A stretch of 18,107 nucleotides of DNA from Proteiniphilum sp. UBA5384 (GTDB lineage: Bacteria > Bacteroidota > Bacteroidia > Bacteroidales > Dysgonomonadaceae). This document shows, one piece after another, positions 7,823 to 15,593 of the stretch (position 1 is the first letter of the stretch; each line of letters starts with the position of its first letter). The notes beneath the pieces were generated by a model that was not told the origin of the DNA, did no database searches, and was given only the letters and a program-made list of their open reading frames with translations. A program made the position numbers and the translations under genes. The DNA is taken from positions 25,989 through 44,095 of the forward strand of contig NZ_DHOS01000073.1 of NCBI RefSeq assembly GCF_002410825.1, read 5' to 3'.

Positions 7823-8902
7823 ATGCAAAAAATATTAAGGAACCCGGCATTTGGACTTGTGTCGATGCTTATTTTCTCAATTCTGGTATTGTATACGGAT
7901 GCGCGTATTGCAGCGGGAGTTGCATTGGCATTGTCGATAGCAGGTTATATTGCAGTGAAAAGGTATAGCCGGCTTATCTATGATATTTCCATTATTACAT
8001 TTACTGTAACTCTGTTGTTTTCTTTTACGGTTTTTCCCCGACTTCCGGTATTTAACCGGTTTGCAATTACGGAGATTATTTTTGTAATATCCCTTATAAT
8101 TATGAGACTTTCCAGGGGGAAAATTGTCTCACAGGTAGCCAAAGGACGTGACCTGATGCTGAAGAATTATATCAAAGAATCGCTGAGAGTAGCTTTTCAA
8201 ACTCAATATGGATTGTCGGTACATCTCCTGATTGTACTGGCGTTTTATCTGTTTGATGCATCTGGTGTCCATTTTGTGAGCAGTACGCTCATGGTGGTTG
8301 CTTGTCAGATAATACTGCTGGTTATTATGATTATGGAAACAGTACGGTTACATATCCTGGATAAGAAACTGTACCAAGAAGAATGGTTACCCGTGGTGAC
8401 AGAGAAAGGAGATGTGACGGGAAGGGTTGCAAAATCGATCACAAAAGACCTCAAAAACAGATTTATGCATCCTGTAGTACGACTTGCATTGATCTTCAAA
8501 GGACGAATCTATCTGCAGCCACGAGATCACGACAGGTTATTAAACCCGGGTAAGCTCGACTATCCCTTTGAGAAATATATGCAATACAATCACAAAGTTG
8601 ATGAAACTTTGCGGAATAGTATTCGCAAAGAGTGTGGCAGTGACGAGATCCCTTTGCGCTTTTTGTTGAAGTACACATTTGAGAATGAAATCACTAAACG
8701 CCTTATTTTTCTTTATGTATCCACGATTGAAGATGAAAAGACTTTTACCAGCCTGCGTTTGCAGGGGGGGAAGCTATGGACGACATCTCAGATTGAAGAT
8801 AATATGGGCACCGAAATCTTTTCCGAATGTTTCGAATTGGAATATGAATACCTTAAAAATACTGTTTTACTGGCACACCAATTCCTGAATAAACAAGCCT
8901 GA
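7823..8902 (+). CDS. Membrane protein with C-terminal degenerate Nudix-like domain
   Basis: The product has 359 residues. The first 175 hold about six hydrophobic segments (roughly 9-24, 29-46, 52-72, 79-96, 130-147, 150-172). A soluble region follows whose start, EEWLPVVTEKGDVTGRVAKS (186-205), and HPVVRLALIFKGRIYLQPR (216-234), resemble Nudix hydrolases of the isopentenyl-diphosphate isomerase-like group. In the expected Nudix box (GX5EX7REUXEEXGU, about 251-273) only E270 and G272 remain: the REUXEEXG segment reads NSIRKECG, and G and E further left are K251 and H257. Catalysis is therefore unlikely and a binding, sensing or scaffold role is more plausible. No clear promoter was found, though the gene starts after a strong terminator and so needs its own. 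The stop lies 3 bp from that of the convergent HTH gene. I do not recognise a named gene. Confidence 0.75.
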   Translation: MQKILRNPAFGLVSMLIFSILVLYTDARIAAGVALALSIAGYIAVKRYSRLIYDISIITFTVTLLFSFTVFPRLPVFNRFAITEIIFVISLIIMRLSRGKIVSQVAKGRDLMLKNYIKESLRVAFQTQYGLSVHLLIVLAFYLFDASGVHFVSSTLMVVACQIILLVIMIMETVRLHILDKKLYQEEWLPVVTEKGDVTGRVAKSITKDLKNRFMHPVVRLALIFKGRIYLQPRDHDRLLNPGKLDYPFEKYMQYNHKVDETLRNSIRKECGSDEIPLRFLLKYTFENEITKRLIFLYVSTIEDEKTFTSLRLQGGKLWTTSQIEDNMGTEIFSECFELEYEYLKNTVLLAHQFLNKQA

Positions 8903-8905
8903 TTT

Positions 8906-9265
8906 TTATTTATTTTTCACTAATTCTGAATTTTCCTTTTTTAACAAGGCATTTTCAGCCGATAAATCTTTTATCTCTTGTATCAGGTTATACGTAAGTT
9001 GATTTTCTTGTAAATTATCCACTTGTAACATTTTACCGTCTCCGGTGAGAAGCCATCTCGCATTGATATCTACAAACATTTCAGTAATAGCAATGAGCAT
9101 GTCGGTAGTGGCGACAGGATATTTTTTCGTCCTATTATCTATATTGAATAATCTATTGATGGACTGCTGTGCAATGCCGATTGTTTCAGCAAATTTCTTC
9201 CTGTTCCCATTGCTTTTATAGTCAATTATTTGCATAATTCTTGCGTTAATTTTAGGTATTTGCAT
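8906..9265 (-). CDS. Small HTH (phage repressor/XRE-like) regulator with C-terminal coiled coil
   Basis: This encodes 119 residues. The N-terminal 75 form a lambda-repressor-like helix-turn-helix: ARIMQIIDYKSNGNRKKFAE, then IGIAQQSINRLFN as turn and recognition helix, and INARWLLTGDGKML, which closes the domain in many Bacteroidota XRE-type regulators. Residues 88-119 (IQEIKDLSAENALLKKENSEL) have heptad leucines and look like a dimerising coiled coil. There is no ligand or peptidase domain, so how it senses a signal is unknown. It diverges from the small protein and SusCD genes, and a tandem repeat in the shared promoter region is its most likely binding site. The ATG at 9265 is favoured; an internal ATG ten codons later would clip the first helix. 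Confidence 0.85.
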   Translation of the reverse strand: MQIPKINARIMQIIDYKSNGNRKKFAETIGIAQQSINRLFNIDNRTKKYPVATTDMLIAITEMFVDINARWLLTGDGKMLQVDNLQENQLTYNLIQEIKDLSAENALLKKENSELVKNK

Positions 9266-9278
9266 AAAATATATACTT

Positions 9279-9309
9279 AAATGTTTGTATTATTATTGAA
9301 ATGTTTGTA
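9279..9309. repeat. Tandem 11-bp direct repeat, candidate operator
   Basis: AAATGTTTGTA occurs exactly at 9279-9289 and at 9299-9309, start to start 20 bp, about two helical turns, so both copies face the same side of the DNA. The first copy contains the -33 TTTG of the promoter for the small gene at 9378, and the second ends in the first two bases of its -7 element. A protein bound to both copies would cover the promoter. Confidence 0.55.
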
Positions 9310-9315
9310 AATTTG
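9284..9315 (+). promoter_or_regulatory. Bacteroidota-type promoter for the small gene and SusCD unit
   Basis: TTTG (9284-9287), a 20-bp spacer, then TAAATTTG (9308-9315) match the -33/-7 consensus TTTG-N19-21-TAnnTTTG completely. Start of transcription is expected near 9322, leaving a leader of about 56 nt before the ATG at 9378. Confidence 0.75.
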
Positions 9316-9342
9316 CAGGGCTGATACAAAACACTTGTCTAA

Positions 9343-9350
9343 CAAAAGTA
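9343..9350 (-). promoter_or_regulatory. Candidate -7 element for the HTH regulator
   Basis: The minus strand reads TACTTTTG, an exact TAnnTTTG match. It lacks a -33 partner. If used, transcription would start near 9336 and cross the tandem repeat and the plus-strand promoter, so the two promoters would interfere. Confidence 0.3.
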
Positions 9351-9377
9351 TAACAAAAACTTAAAATTGTAAGACCT

Positions 9378-9641
9378 ATGTGCAAAAAAAAGAAAAAAGA
9401 TCAACAGCATAACTATCAGGATTTTCAGGATGAAGAGGCAAAATATACCATGAGATTAAAAGAACTTCTTCATTTAAAACGTCGCGGGGATTGGGATAAA
9501 GTATCTGAAGAATTGGGAATTAGTCGTGAGAACGCGATGATGGCTTTCAGGCGTATTCATTCCAAGTATCATTATGAAGTAGTGGCCGCCTTGGAGAGTG
9601 TGATTGAGGAGAGACAAAAAAAGATTACAGACAGGGAGTAA
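9378..9641 (+). CDS. Small basic HTH-like protein of unknown function
   Basis: The 87-residue product starts with a lysine-rich tail (MCKKKKKDQQH), has an acidic-polar stretch, and then MRLKELLHLKRRGDWDKVSEEL (25-46) followed by GISRENAMMAFRRIHSKYH (47-65). The last part reads as a turn and recognition helix, so a DNA- or RNA-binding role is possible. No metal site, signal peptide or membrane span is visible. A full Bacteroidota promoter precedes it, and SusC starts 40 bp after its stop with no terminator between, so it is probably the first gene of the susC-susD transcript. The HTH regulator is divergent. I do not recognise a named family; the coding case rests on the promoter, the coherent amphipathic sequence and the operon position. 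Confidence 0.75.
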   Translation: MCKKKKKDQQHNYQDFQDEEAKYTMRLKELLHLKRRGDWDKVSEELGISRENAMMAFRRIHSKYHYEVVAALESVIEERQKKITDRE

Positions 9642-9670
9642 TACCATTTATAATTTATTAATCTAAACAA

Positions 9671-9685
9671 ATGAAAATGAAATGA
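9671..9685 (+). other. Upstream mini-ORF (MKMK) overlapping the susC start
   Basis: ATG AAA ATG AAA TGA lies directly before susC; its stop codon overlaps the susC start as ATGA (9682-9685). Such an overlap could couple or dampen susC initiation. It may equally be an accident of the A-rich translation start region common in Bacteroidota. Confidence 0.25.
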
Positions 9686-12600
9686 AAAGAAAACAGAAAA
9701 GAATGTTTGTAAAAGGAATTTTATTCACCTTATTGTGGATATTCTCCTTAGGTGTGTTTGCCCAGGAACATGTGGTAAGGGGTAAAGTCGTGGATAACCT
9801 GGGTGATCCCCTTCCAGGTGTGAATGTGGTTGTAAGAGGTGAATCCAAGGTCGGAACAATTACCGATATGGACGGAAACTACAGGATTACTGTTCCCTAT
9901 TCAAATGCGACATTAATCTATTCTTTTGTGGGTTTCCAACCTGAAGAAATTCAAATTGCCGGAAGAGATGCGATCGATGTGACGTTGGTAGAAGACAGTA
10001 AAGCACTGGAGGAGGTTGTTGTGGTGGGTTATAGTACCCAAAAACTGGCAACGATTACCGGTTCTGTGTCGACCATTACTACAAAAGACTTGAAACAGAG
10101 TCCGACTGCGAATCTCAATAATGCCTTGGCTGGACGAATGCCGGGATTAATGGTAAATCAATATAGTGGAGGTGAGCCGGGAGTAGATGTATCCGATATT
10201 AAAATCCGCGGTTTCGGCACCTATGGAGATAGTTCTCCCATTGTAATTGTAGATGGTGTGGAACGGGATATGCAGTATCTTGCCCCCGAAGAGATCGAGA
10301 CATTTACGATCCTGAAAGATGCTTCTGCTACTGCCCCTTATGGTGTTCGTGGTGCCAATGGCGTAATCATTATTACCACTAAAAGGGGGAAAGCCCAAGA
10401 CAAGGCAACGATTAGTTTTAAAGCATCATACGGTACTAACAAGCCCATCAATTTATCGAGATATCTGGGTTCGGCGGATTATGCACTCCTCTATAATGAA
10501 GCGACCAGAAATATGTATACCGGAGATGATCCCTCTTCATTGAAATTATTCAGCGATGAGGCGATTGCCAATTACCGGAAAGCCAAAGGCGATAATTCAG
10601 ACGGATTGGGCTATAACTGGGATTATTTTGATTATGCTTTCAAAACCGGTACACAGCAGGATTACAGTTTATCGGTGCGGGGGGGATCGGACAGGGCCCG
10701 TTATTATGTAATGGCAAATTATTATAATCAAAGTGGAAACTATAAATATACTAACCTGACACAATACGATACCCAGGCGATTTTCCAGCGGTATAACTTC
10801 CGTGCCAACGTGGATGTGGATATTACCGAGAATTTTTATACAAAAGTAGACCTGGGAGCACGTATCACCGACCGGAATGCCCCCGGAACGACGGCTGCCC
10901 GAGTTGTCTATATTGCCAATACACAGCCACCATACCTGCCTATTACTCTTCCCGATAATGGAAATCATGAAAATGAAAATTTCGTATTGAATAATCCTTA
11001 TGGATTATTATATGGTGATCCCATTCATCGGTTTAATATTCTAGGGGAATTGTCCAGAACCGGATTTTTGAATGAAAAGAAAACCTATCTGAACGGGTCG
11101 TTTACATTGGGACATAAACTCGATTTTATTACCAAAGGATTGAAGATCGAAGGAGTATTCTCATACGATGCACAGGAAGGGCGATGGATCAACCGGGTCT
11201 TAGCTACCAGGGCCGACGGTTATGCTACTTACGGACAATATGCCACCTTTCAACCTGCTATCGGCAATAATGGCGAATACTATATCCAACACCCGAACGG
11301 AGAGTATGATGGCGGCTATATAAAGGGAAATCCCTGGTATGACATAGATGAAACCATTGGTAACGGTTTTTCGCATAATCCTACGGAAAGCAAAACCTAT
11401 TATCAGCTGAAACTGGATTATGCCCGTTCATTTGGCAAGCATGATGTTTCCGGTCTGGCTTTATTTAACCGGTCCAACCGTACTTATGACAATAGGGTGG
11501 AATATCGTTACCAGGGGATATCAGGGCGAGCTACCTATGCTTATGCCAACAAATATTTAGCAGAGTTTAATGTGGGTTATAACGGTTCTGAGAATTTTGC
11601 ACCCGGTAAACGCTACGGCTTTTTTCCAGCCGGTTCGGCGGGATGGGTAGTGAGCGAAGAAGAATTTATGAAAAATAGCCGTAGCTGGCTCGACCATTTG
11701 AAAATCAGAGGTTCTTATGGTTTGGTGGGTAGCGATAAAATTTCAGATAATGATGCAGACCGGTTTGCTTATTTGCAGTTTTATTCCGGCGGTAGTGGAT
11801 ATAATTTCGGGATCGATCAGTTTGGAATCGGCTACAGTGGACTGGCAGAAGGTAATTTTGCCAATCCTAACCTGACCTGGGAGAAAGCCCGTAAATTGAA
11901 TATCGGATTGGATGCTACCCTGTTAAAAAATAGATTATCTGTAAGTATAGATGCTTTTTCTGAATATCGTTATGATATTATCACCGGTCTAAGTGGGGGA
12001 GATAAAATCGGTTTTCCTGATATAGCAGGGAAAGATGCCCCATTTATTAATTCGGGTATTGTAGAGAACCGGGGTATTGATCTTGAGATTGGGTGGAATG
12101 GCCGGATCGGTAAAAATTTCCGTTATTATATAAAACCTAATTTCACCTTTGCCCGCAATAAAATCAAGTTTATGAATGAGGTTACCTACGATAACGAATG
12201 GAGGCGGAATACCGGAAGAAGAATCGGTGAACACTTTGTATATGTGGTGGACCATTTTGTGTATGATCAGGCAGAGGCGGACAGATTGAATGCGATGAAT
12301 GATCAGAAGGGTTTCCAGCCGTGGGGAAAACTCTATCCCGGCGATGTGGTGTATAAGGACCTGAACGGGGATGGTATTATTGATAATGAGCATGACCGAA
12401 CCCACTATGGCTATCCGAGGAATCCCGAAATACAATTTGGTATTCCTTTGGGAATATCTTATAAAGGGTTGGATTTTTCCGTTTTATTGCAGGGAGCCCT
12501 TCATTCAAGTATACTGTTGAATGGAGCTGCCGTGTATGACTTCCCCGATTATTATCAAGACCAGGTAGGTAAAGTGAAAAAATGGCATTTGAACCGTTGG

Positions 12601-12921
12601 ACGGAAGAGACAAAAGATATAGCAACCTATCCCCGATTGACCTATGGTGCATATGAGAACAATAAAAATCCGAATAGTAGTCTTGCCCTTTGGGATGGTT
12701 CTTATCTGAGGGTGAAGAACGTGGAAATAGGCTATTCATTGCCTCAGAACATGATACGTTTTGCCGGCTTCCAGAATGTCCGGTTATATGTGCAGGGACT
12801 GAATGTATTGACCTTCGATAAGTTGAATGATCTGGATGTGGACCCTGAAATAAGGGAAGGCAGCGGAGACTGGTATCCGGTACAACGAGTCTTTAATTTT
12901 GGTGTGGACATTACTTATTAA
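9682..12921 (+). CDS. SusC-like TonB-dependent transporter
   Basis: The protein has 1079 residues. A signal peptide ends about residue 28 (LGVFAQ). Residues 31-104 form the carboxypeptidase-regulatory-like domain typical of SusC proteins (VVRGKVVDNLGDPLPGVNVVV, TDMDGNYRITVP). ALEEVVVVGYSTQ (108-120) begins the plug, which includes SPIVIVDGVERDM, LKDASATAPYGVRGANGVIIITTKRG (211-236), the SusC hallmark. The rest is a 22-strand barrel region ending VFNFGVDITY, an aromatic terminus as barrel insertion needs. There is no STN domain, so signalling to an anti-sigma factor is not predicted. It pairs with SusD 18 bp downstream to import oligomeric nutrients across the outer membrane. I chose the ATG at 9682 because it gives the full signal peptide; the ATGs at 9671 and 9677 are in another frame. 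No degradative enzyme is nearby, so the substrate is unknown. Confidence 0.96.
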   Translation: MKRKQKRMFVKGILFTLLWIFSLGVFAQEHVVRGKVVDNLGDPLPGVNVVVRGESKVGTITDMDGNYRITVPYSNATLIYSFVGFQPEEIQIAGRDAIDVTLVEDSKALEEVVVVGYSTQKLATITGSVSTITTKDLKQSPTANLNNALAGRMPGLMVNQYSGGEPGVDVSDIKIRGFGTYGDSSPIVIVDGVERDMQYLAPEEIETFTILKDASATAPYGVRGANGVIIITTKRGKAQDKATISFKASYGTNKPINLSRYLGSADYALLYNEATRNMYTGDDPSSLKLFSDEAIANYRKAKGDNSDGLGYNWDYFDYAFKTGTQQDYSLSVRGGSDRARYYVMANYYNQSGNYKYTNLTQYDTQAIFQRYNFRANVDVDITENFYTKVDLGARITDRNAPGTTAARVVYIANTQPPYLPITLPDNGNHENENFVLNNPYGLLYGDPIHRFNILGELSRTGFLNEKKTYLNGSFTLGHKLDFITKGLKIEGVFSYDAQEGRWINRVLATRADGYATYGQYATFQPAIGNNGEYYIQHPNGEYDGGYIKGNPWYDIDETIGNGFSHNPTESKTYYQLKLDYARSFGKHDVSGLALFNRSNRTYDNRVEYRYQGISGRATYAYANKYLAEFNVGYNGSENFAPGKRYGFFPAGSAGWVVSEEEFMKNSRSWLDHLKIRGSYGLVGSDKISDNDADRFAYLQFYSGGSGYNFGIDQFGIGYSGLAEGNFANPNLTWEKARKLNIGLDATLLKNRLSVSIDAFSEYRYDIITGLSGGDKIGFPDIAGKDAPFINSGIVENRGIDLEIGWNGRIGKNFRYYIKPNFTFARNKIKFMNEVTYDNEWRRNTGRRIGEHFVYVVDHFVYDQAEADRLNAMNDQKGFQPWGKLYPGDVVYKDLNGDGIIDNEHDRTHYGYPRNPEIQFGIPLGISYKGLDFSVLLQGALHSSILLNGAAVYDFPDYYQDQVGKVKKWHLNRWTEETKDIATYPRLTYGAYENNKNPNSSLALWDGSYLRVKNVEIGYSLPQNMIRFAGFQNVRLYVQGLNVLTFDKLNDLDVDPEIREGSGDWYPVQRVFNFGVDITY

Positions 12922-12939
12922 CGATTAAACTTAGAAAAA

Positions 12940-14835
12940 ATGAACAGAATAATATCTATAATACTCTTTATTATTGGCTTTTCATTCATTACCTCTTGTG
13001 ATGACAACTATCTGGACCGTGCTCCGGATGATAAGAAAAATGAAAGGGATGTTTTTACGCGTTATGGGTATGTCAACCAATTAGTGACCGACCTGTATGC
13101 GAACTGCAAATCAGCCAACAGGCCGTTGCTGTTTTTCAATCACTTTTCATCTTCAGCCATCACGGATGAATGTAGTGCCAGTAGCCACGAATCTGCTATT
13201 CCCCACCAGTTTCATATCGGGAATTATGGCCCTTCGCAAGGAATGCCCGATCGGAGTAGTGTAGGCCAGTACTGGTGGGATTTATGGACGAAAGTAAGGA
13301 AGGCCAATGTCATCCTGTCGGGAGTGGAGAAATACAATACTCCTGATAATCCTGAATCAGGAGGAGCAGGAGACATCAGCCGGCGTATAGGAGAAACCTA
13401 TTTTATGAGAGGGTATTTACATTTTCTCTTATTAAGGGCTTATGGTGAAATACCTTATATAGATTATGTGGTGGAGCCGGATGATGAGATGGTGTTTGAG
13501 AAACTGTCGGTACACGATGTGGTGGCAAGAATCATTGCAGATGCGGATGCTGCTTATGAACGGGTAAATGCATCCAATGGCGGAACCCATTTTGGACGGG
13601 TGGATAAGGGGGCATGCCTCGGATTGAAGGCGATGGCATTATGGATTGCTGCCACTCCCATGTGGAACGGCGGAAATTTCCCTGGTGATACCCGGTTATT
13701 TAAAGAAGAGTATTCTAATAATCCTGCCCGATGGATCGCTGTCAGAGATGCCGCCAAGGCTGTGATGGAAGCCAAAGATAATAGTGGAAAACCGCGGTAT
13801 TCTCTTTATAAATCCTCCAATGAAACCGATTTTGGGGATATCAATGGAAATAACACCAGCAACAGTAAAGTATACAGACGCTTGTGGGATATGTTCTATG
13901 ATATGCAATCCATCCAACAGGAGTGGGTCTGGTTTGTAACCCGGGATAAAGATACCGGCTGGTCGGGAGACGTTTTACCCCCTACCCAGGGTGGACATGC
14001 CCGCCAACGGCCACTTCAAGAACAGGTGGATGAATATGAATACATTGCTCCCGACGGCTACGGTTATCCAATATATGCCGATAGAGCTGTTTCTGATGGA
14101 TATGATGACGAAAATCCGTATGAAAGTGTCAGGCGTGATCCCCGTTTTTATCGCGATATCCGCTATCATGGATCGGTTTATGCCAATGCAGTACTCAATA
14201 CGGCTTCTGGTAACGATGCGGTGGGAGCTAATTACCTGAGTTCATCTTCTCATACAGGTTATTATCTGCGCAAATTTTATAAGGACGGATGGTTGAAAGG
14301 AAGTGGTACCCACGTTATCAATGGTCCAGCTATCTGGAGATTACCCGAATTCATATATATGTATTGTGAGGCGGTCAATGAGACCACTGGTCCTACCCAG
14401 GAAATCTACGACTTGCTGAATGAAGTGCGTGCCCGCTCTTTTATGGCTCCCATTCCTCCGGCAGCATTGGCAGATAAAGCCCTGATGAATGATTATATTC
14501 AAAGGGAGCGCCGGGTTGAACTGTTCTTTGAAAACCACCGTATCTGGCATACCCGTTTATACCTTGAAGCCGATGATGCTGTGGAGTTGACAAAAGAGCA
14601 AAATTATGTGGATGCTGATAGTTGGCCTTATCCTAAAACCCAGCGCTGGTCGCATGGAATGAGACCTGTAGAGGATCCCGACGGAAAAATAGTAGTAGCT
14701 GGGAAAAAATATAAGATGGTACGGATTGACGTTCCCGATGAACGGGTATTTAAAACGCCTCAGAGTTATTTATTCCCCATCATGACAGATGAATTGAAAC
14801 GGACACCCGGATTGGCACAGAATCCAGGATGGTAG
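12940..14835 (+). CDS. SusD-like surface nutrient-binding lipoprotein
   Basis: The product has 631 residues, somewhat longer than many SusD proteins. The signal peptide ends in a lipobox FITSC, so C20 is lipidated and DDNYLD follows. Family landmarks are RRIGETYFMRGYLHFLLLRAYGEIPY (148-173, tetratricopeptide-like helices around the conserved Gly-Glu-Ile-Pro), WRLPEFIYMYCEAVNE with the downstream LLNEVRARS, and RERRVELFFENHRIWHTRLY near 522-541, the near-C-terminal hallmark of the SusD/RagB group. It forms the lid over the SusC channel and captures substrate at the cell surface. It follows susC after 18 bp, so the two are co-transcribed and co-translated in balance. A hairpin lies 34 bp past the stop. 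The ligand cannot be predicted without neighbouring enzymes. Confidence 0.96.
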   Translation: MNRIISIILFIIGFSFITSCDDNYLDRAPDDKKNERDVFTRYGYVNQLVTDLYANCKSANRPLLFFNHFSSSAITDECSASSHESAIPHQFHIGNYGPSQGMPDRSSVGQYWWDLWTKVRKANVILSGVEKYNTPDNPESGGAGDISRRIGETYFMRGYLHFLLLRAYGEIPYIDYVVEPDDEMVFEKLSVHDVVARIIADADAAYERVNASNGGTHFGRVDKGACLGLKAMALWIAATPMWNGGNFPGDTRLFKEEYSNNPARWIAVRDAAKAVMEAKDNSGKPRYSLYKSSNETDFGDINGNNTSNSKVYRRLWDMFYDMQSIQQEWVWFVTRDKDTGWSGDVLPPTQGGHARQRPLQEQVDEYEYIAPDGYGYPIYADRAVSDGYDDENPYESVRRDPRFYRDIRYHGSVYANAVLNTASGNDAVGANYLSSSSHTGYYLRKFYKDGWLKGSGTHVINGPAIWRLPEFIYMYCEAVNETTGPTQEIYDLLNEVRARSFMAPIPPAALADKALMNDYIQRERRVELFFENHRIWHTRLYLEADDAVELTKEQNYVDADSWPYPKTQRWSHGMRPVEDPDGKIVVAGKKYKMVRIDVPDERVFKTPQSYLFPIMTDELKRTPGLAQNPGW

Positions 14836-14869
14836 CAGGCATAAAAGTAAATTCATAATATAACAAAGC

Positions 14870-14903
14870 AACAGGCAGCTAAACTCACGCTCGGCTGCCT
14901 GTT
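14870..14903. terminator. Hairpin after susD, likely terminator
   Basis: AACAGGCAGC (14870-14879) pairs perfectly with GCTGCCTGTT (14894-14903) around a 14-nt loop. On the plus strand the following T run is weak (catcgttt), so termination may be partial. The hairpin lies between convergent genes. A second, shorter inverted repeat (14995-15014, TTGTC/GACAA) lies just past the DUF4252 stop and also has no T run. Confidence 0.6.
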
Positions 14904-15032
14904 CATCGTTTAAATATAAAAAAGAAAAAAGTTATTTTATAAAGACTATTAATGTATGTAATTTAAAATCAGAATGCCGTTTTTGAAGCGCCATTTGTCA
15001 ATTAAATTGGACAAGTTCCTCACTTCAACCGT

Positions 15033-15524
15033 TTAGGGTAGTTGTTGCCCATTCCGGAGTGATTGCGACAATTTGGAGATAGAGTCGAAATTGATCTTTC
15101 CAGAGACAGTAATGATAGACAGCTTTCCGTCATTGTCGAGGGAAATGAGGATAAGATCCTGCTTTTCTTCATTATGCCTTTTCATCCAGACAAAAATCTT
15201 GGAGTTCATATCGCTTACCGAGACAGCCTCTTCATAGTCGCTGAACGATTCTCTCATCAATTCGTTGGCTTTCTTGAAGTAATATTTGGAATCGCTCTCA
15301 TTGTCAGAACTTACAATACGTATGCTGTTCAAATCCTTGAAAGCACTTTTCAACTCTTCGTCGTCGGCGTTTGCCGCCATCTTGTCGAGCATAGTCTTCC
15401 CAATATTTACATTGTTTAAAGGTCGATCATCCTCAGCATATCTGTCCATAAATATCGATACAAAATTGGTGGCAGACAGTGTAGCCGACAAAAGGAGGGA
15501 AAGCAACGTTATTATTATTCTCAT
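15033..15524 (-). CDS. Secreted DUF4252-like protein
   Basis: This 163-residue protein starts with a signal peptide (MRIIITLLSLLLSATLSATN, cleavage near 18-19). The remainder is a small alpha/beta domain with NVNIGKTMLDKMA, LKSAFKDLNSIRIVSS (64-79) and DLILISLDNDGKLSIITVSGKIN (123-145), which together resemble the DUF4252 family found behind ECF sigma factors in Bacteroidota. No lipobox cysteine is present, so it should be free in the periplasm or exported. It is the third gene of the sigma/anti-sigma cassette, 69 bp after the anti-sigma gene. Its role is unknown; a periplasmic partner or output of the stress system is an inference from position. Confidence 0.8.
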   Translation of the reverse strand: MRIIITLLSLLLSATLSATNFVSIFMDRYAEDDRPLNNVNIGKTMLDKMAANADDEELKSAFKDLNSIRIVSSDNESDSKYYFKKANELMRESFSDYEEAVSVSDMNSKIFVWMKRHNEEKQDLILISLDNDGKLSIITVSGKINFDSISKLSQSLRNGQQLP

Positions 15525-15593
15525 ATTATAATTTAGGATTTGAGATTTAGGAGTGCAGGTCGACGTAGTCTAACCTTTCATCCACTATCAATC

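Noticed and set aside
13991..14239. Methionine-rich 82-codon plus-strand frame inside susD
   Set aside because: It is an alternate frame of a clear SusD coding region; the product has no sensible composition.
9682..14835. Regulation of this SusCD pair by the nearby ECF sigma factor
   Set aside because: SusC lacks an STN domain, the putative anti-sigma factor lacks FecR features, the genes are convergent, and the unit has its own standard promoter.
15063..15419. 118-codon plus-strand frame opposite the DUF4252 gene
   Set aside because: The minus-strand frame has a signal peptide, family resemblance and operon position; this one has none.
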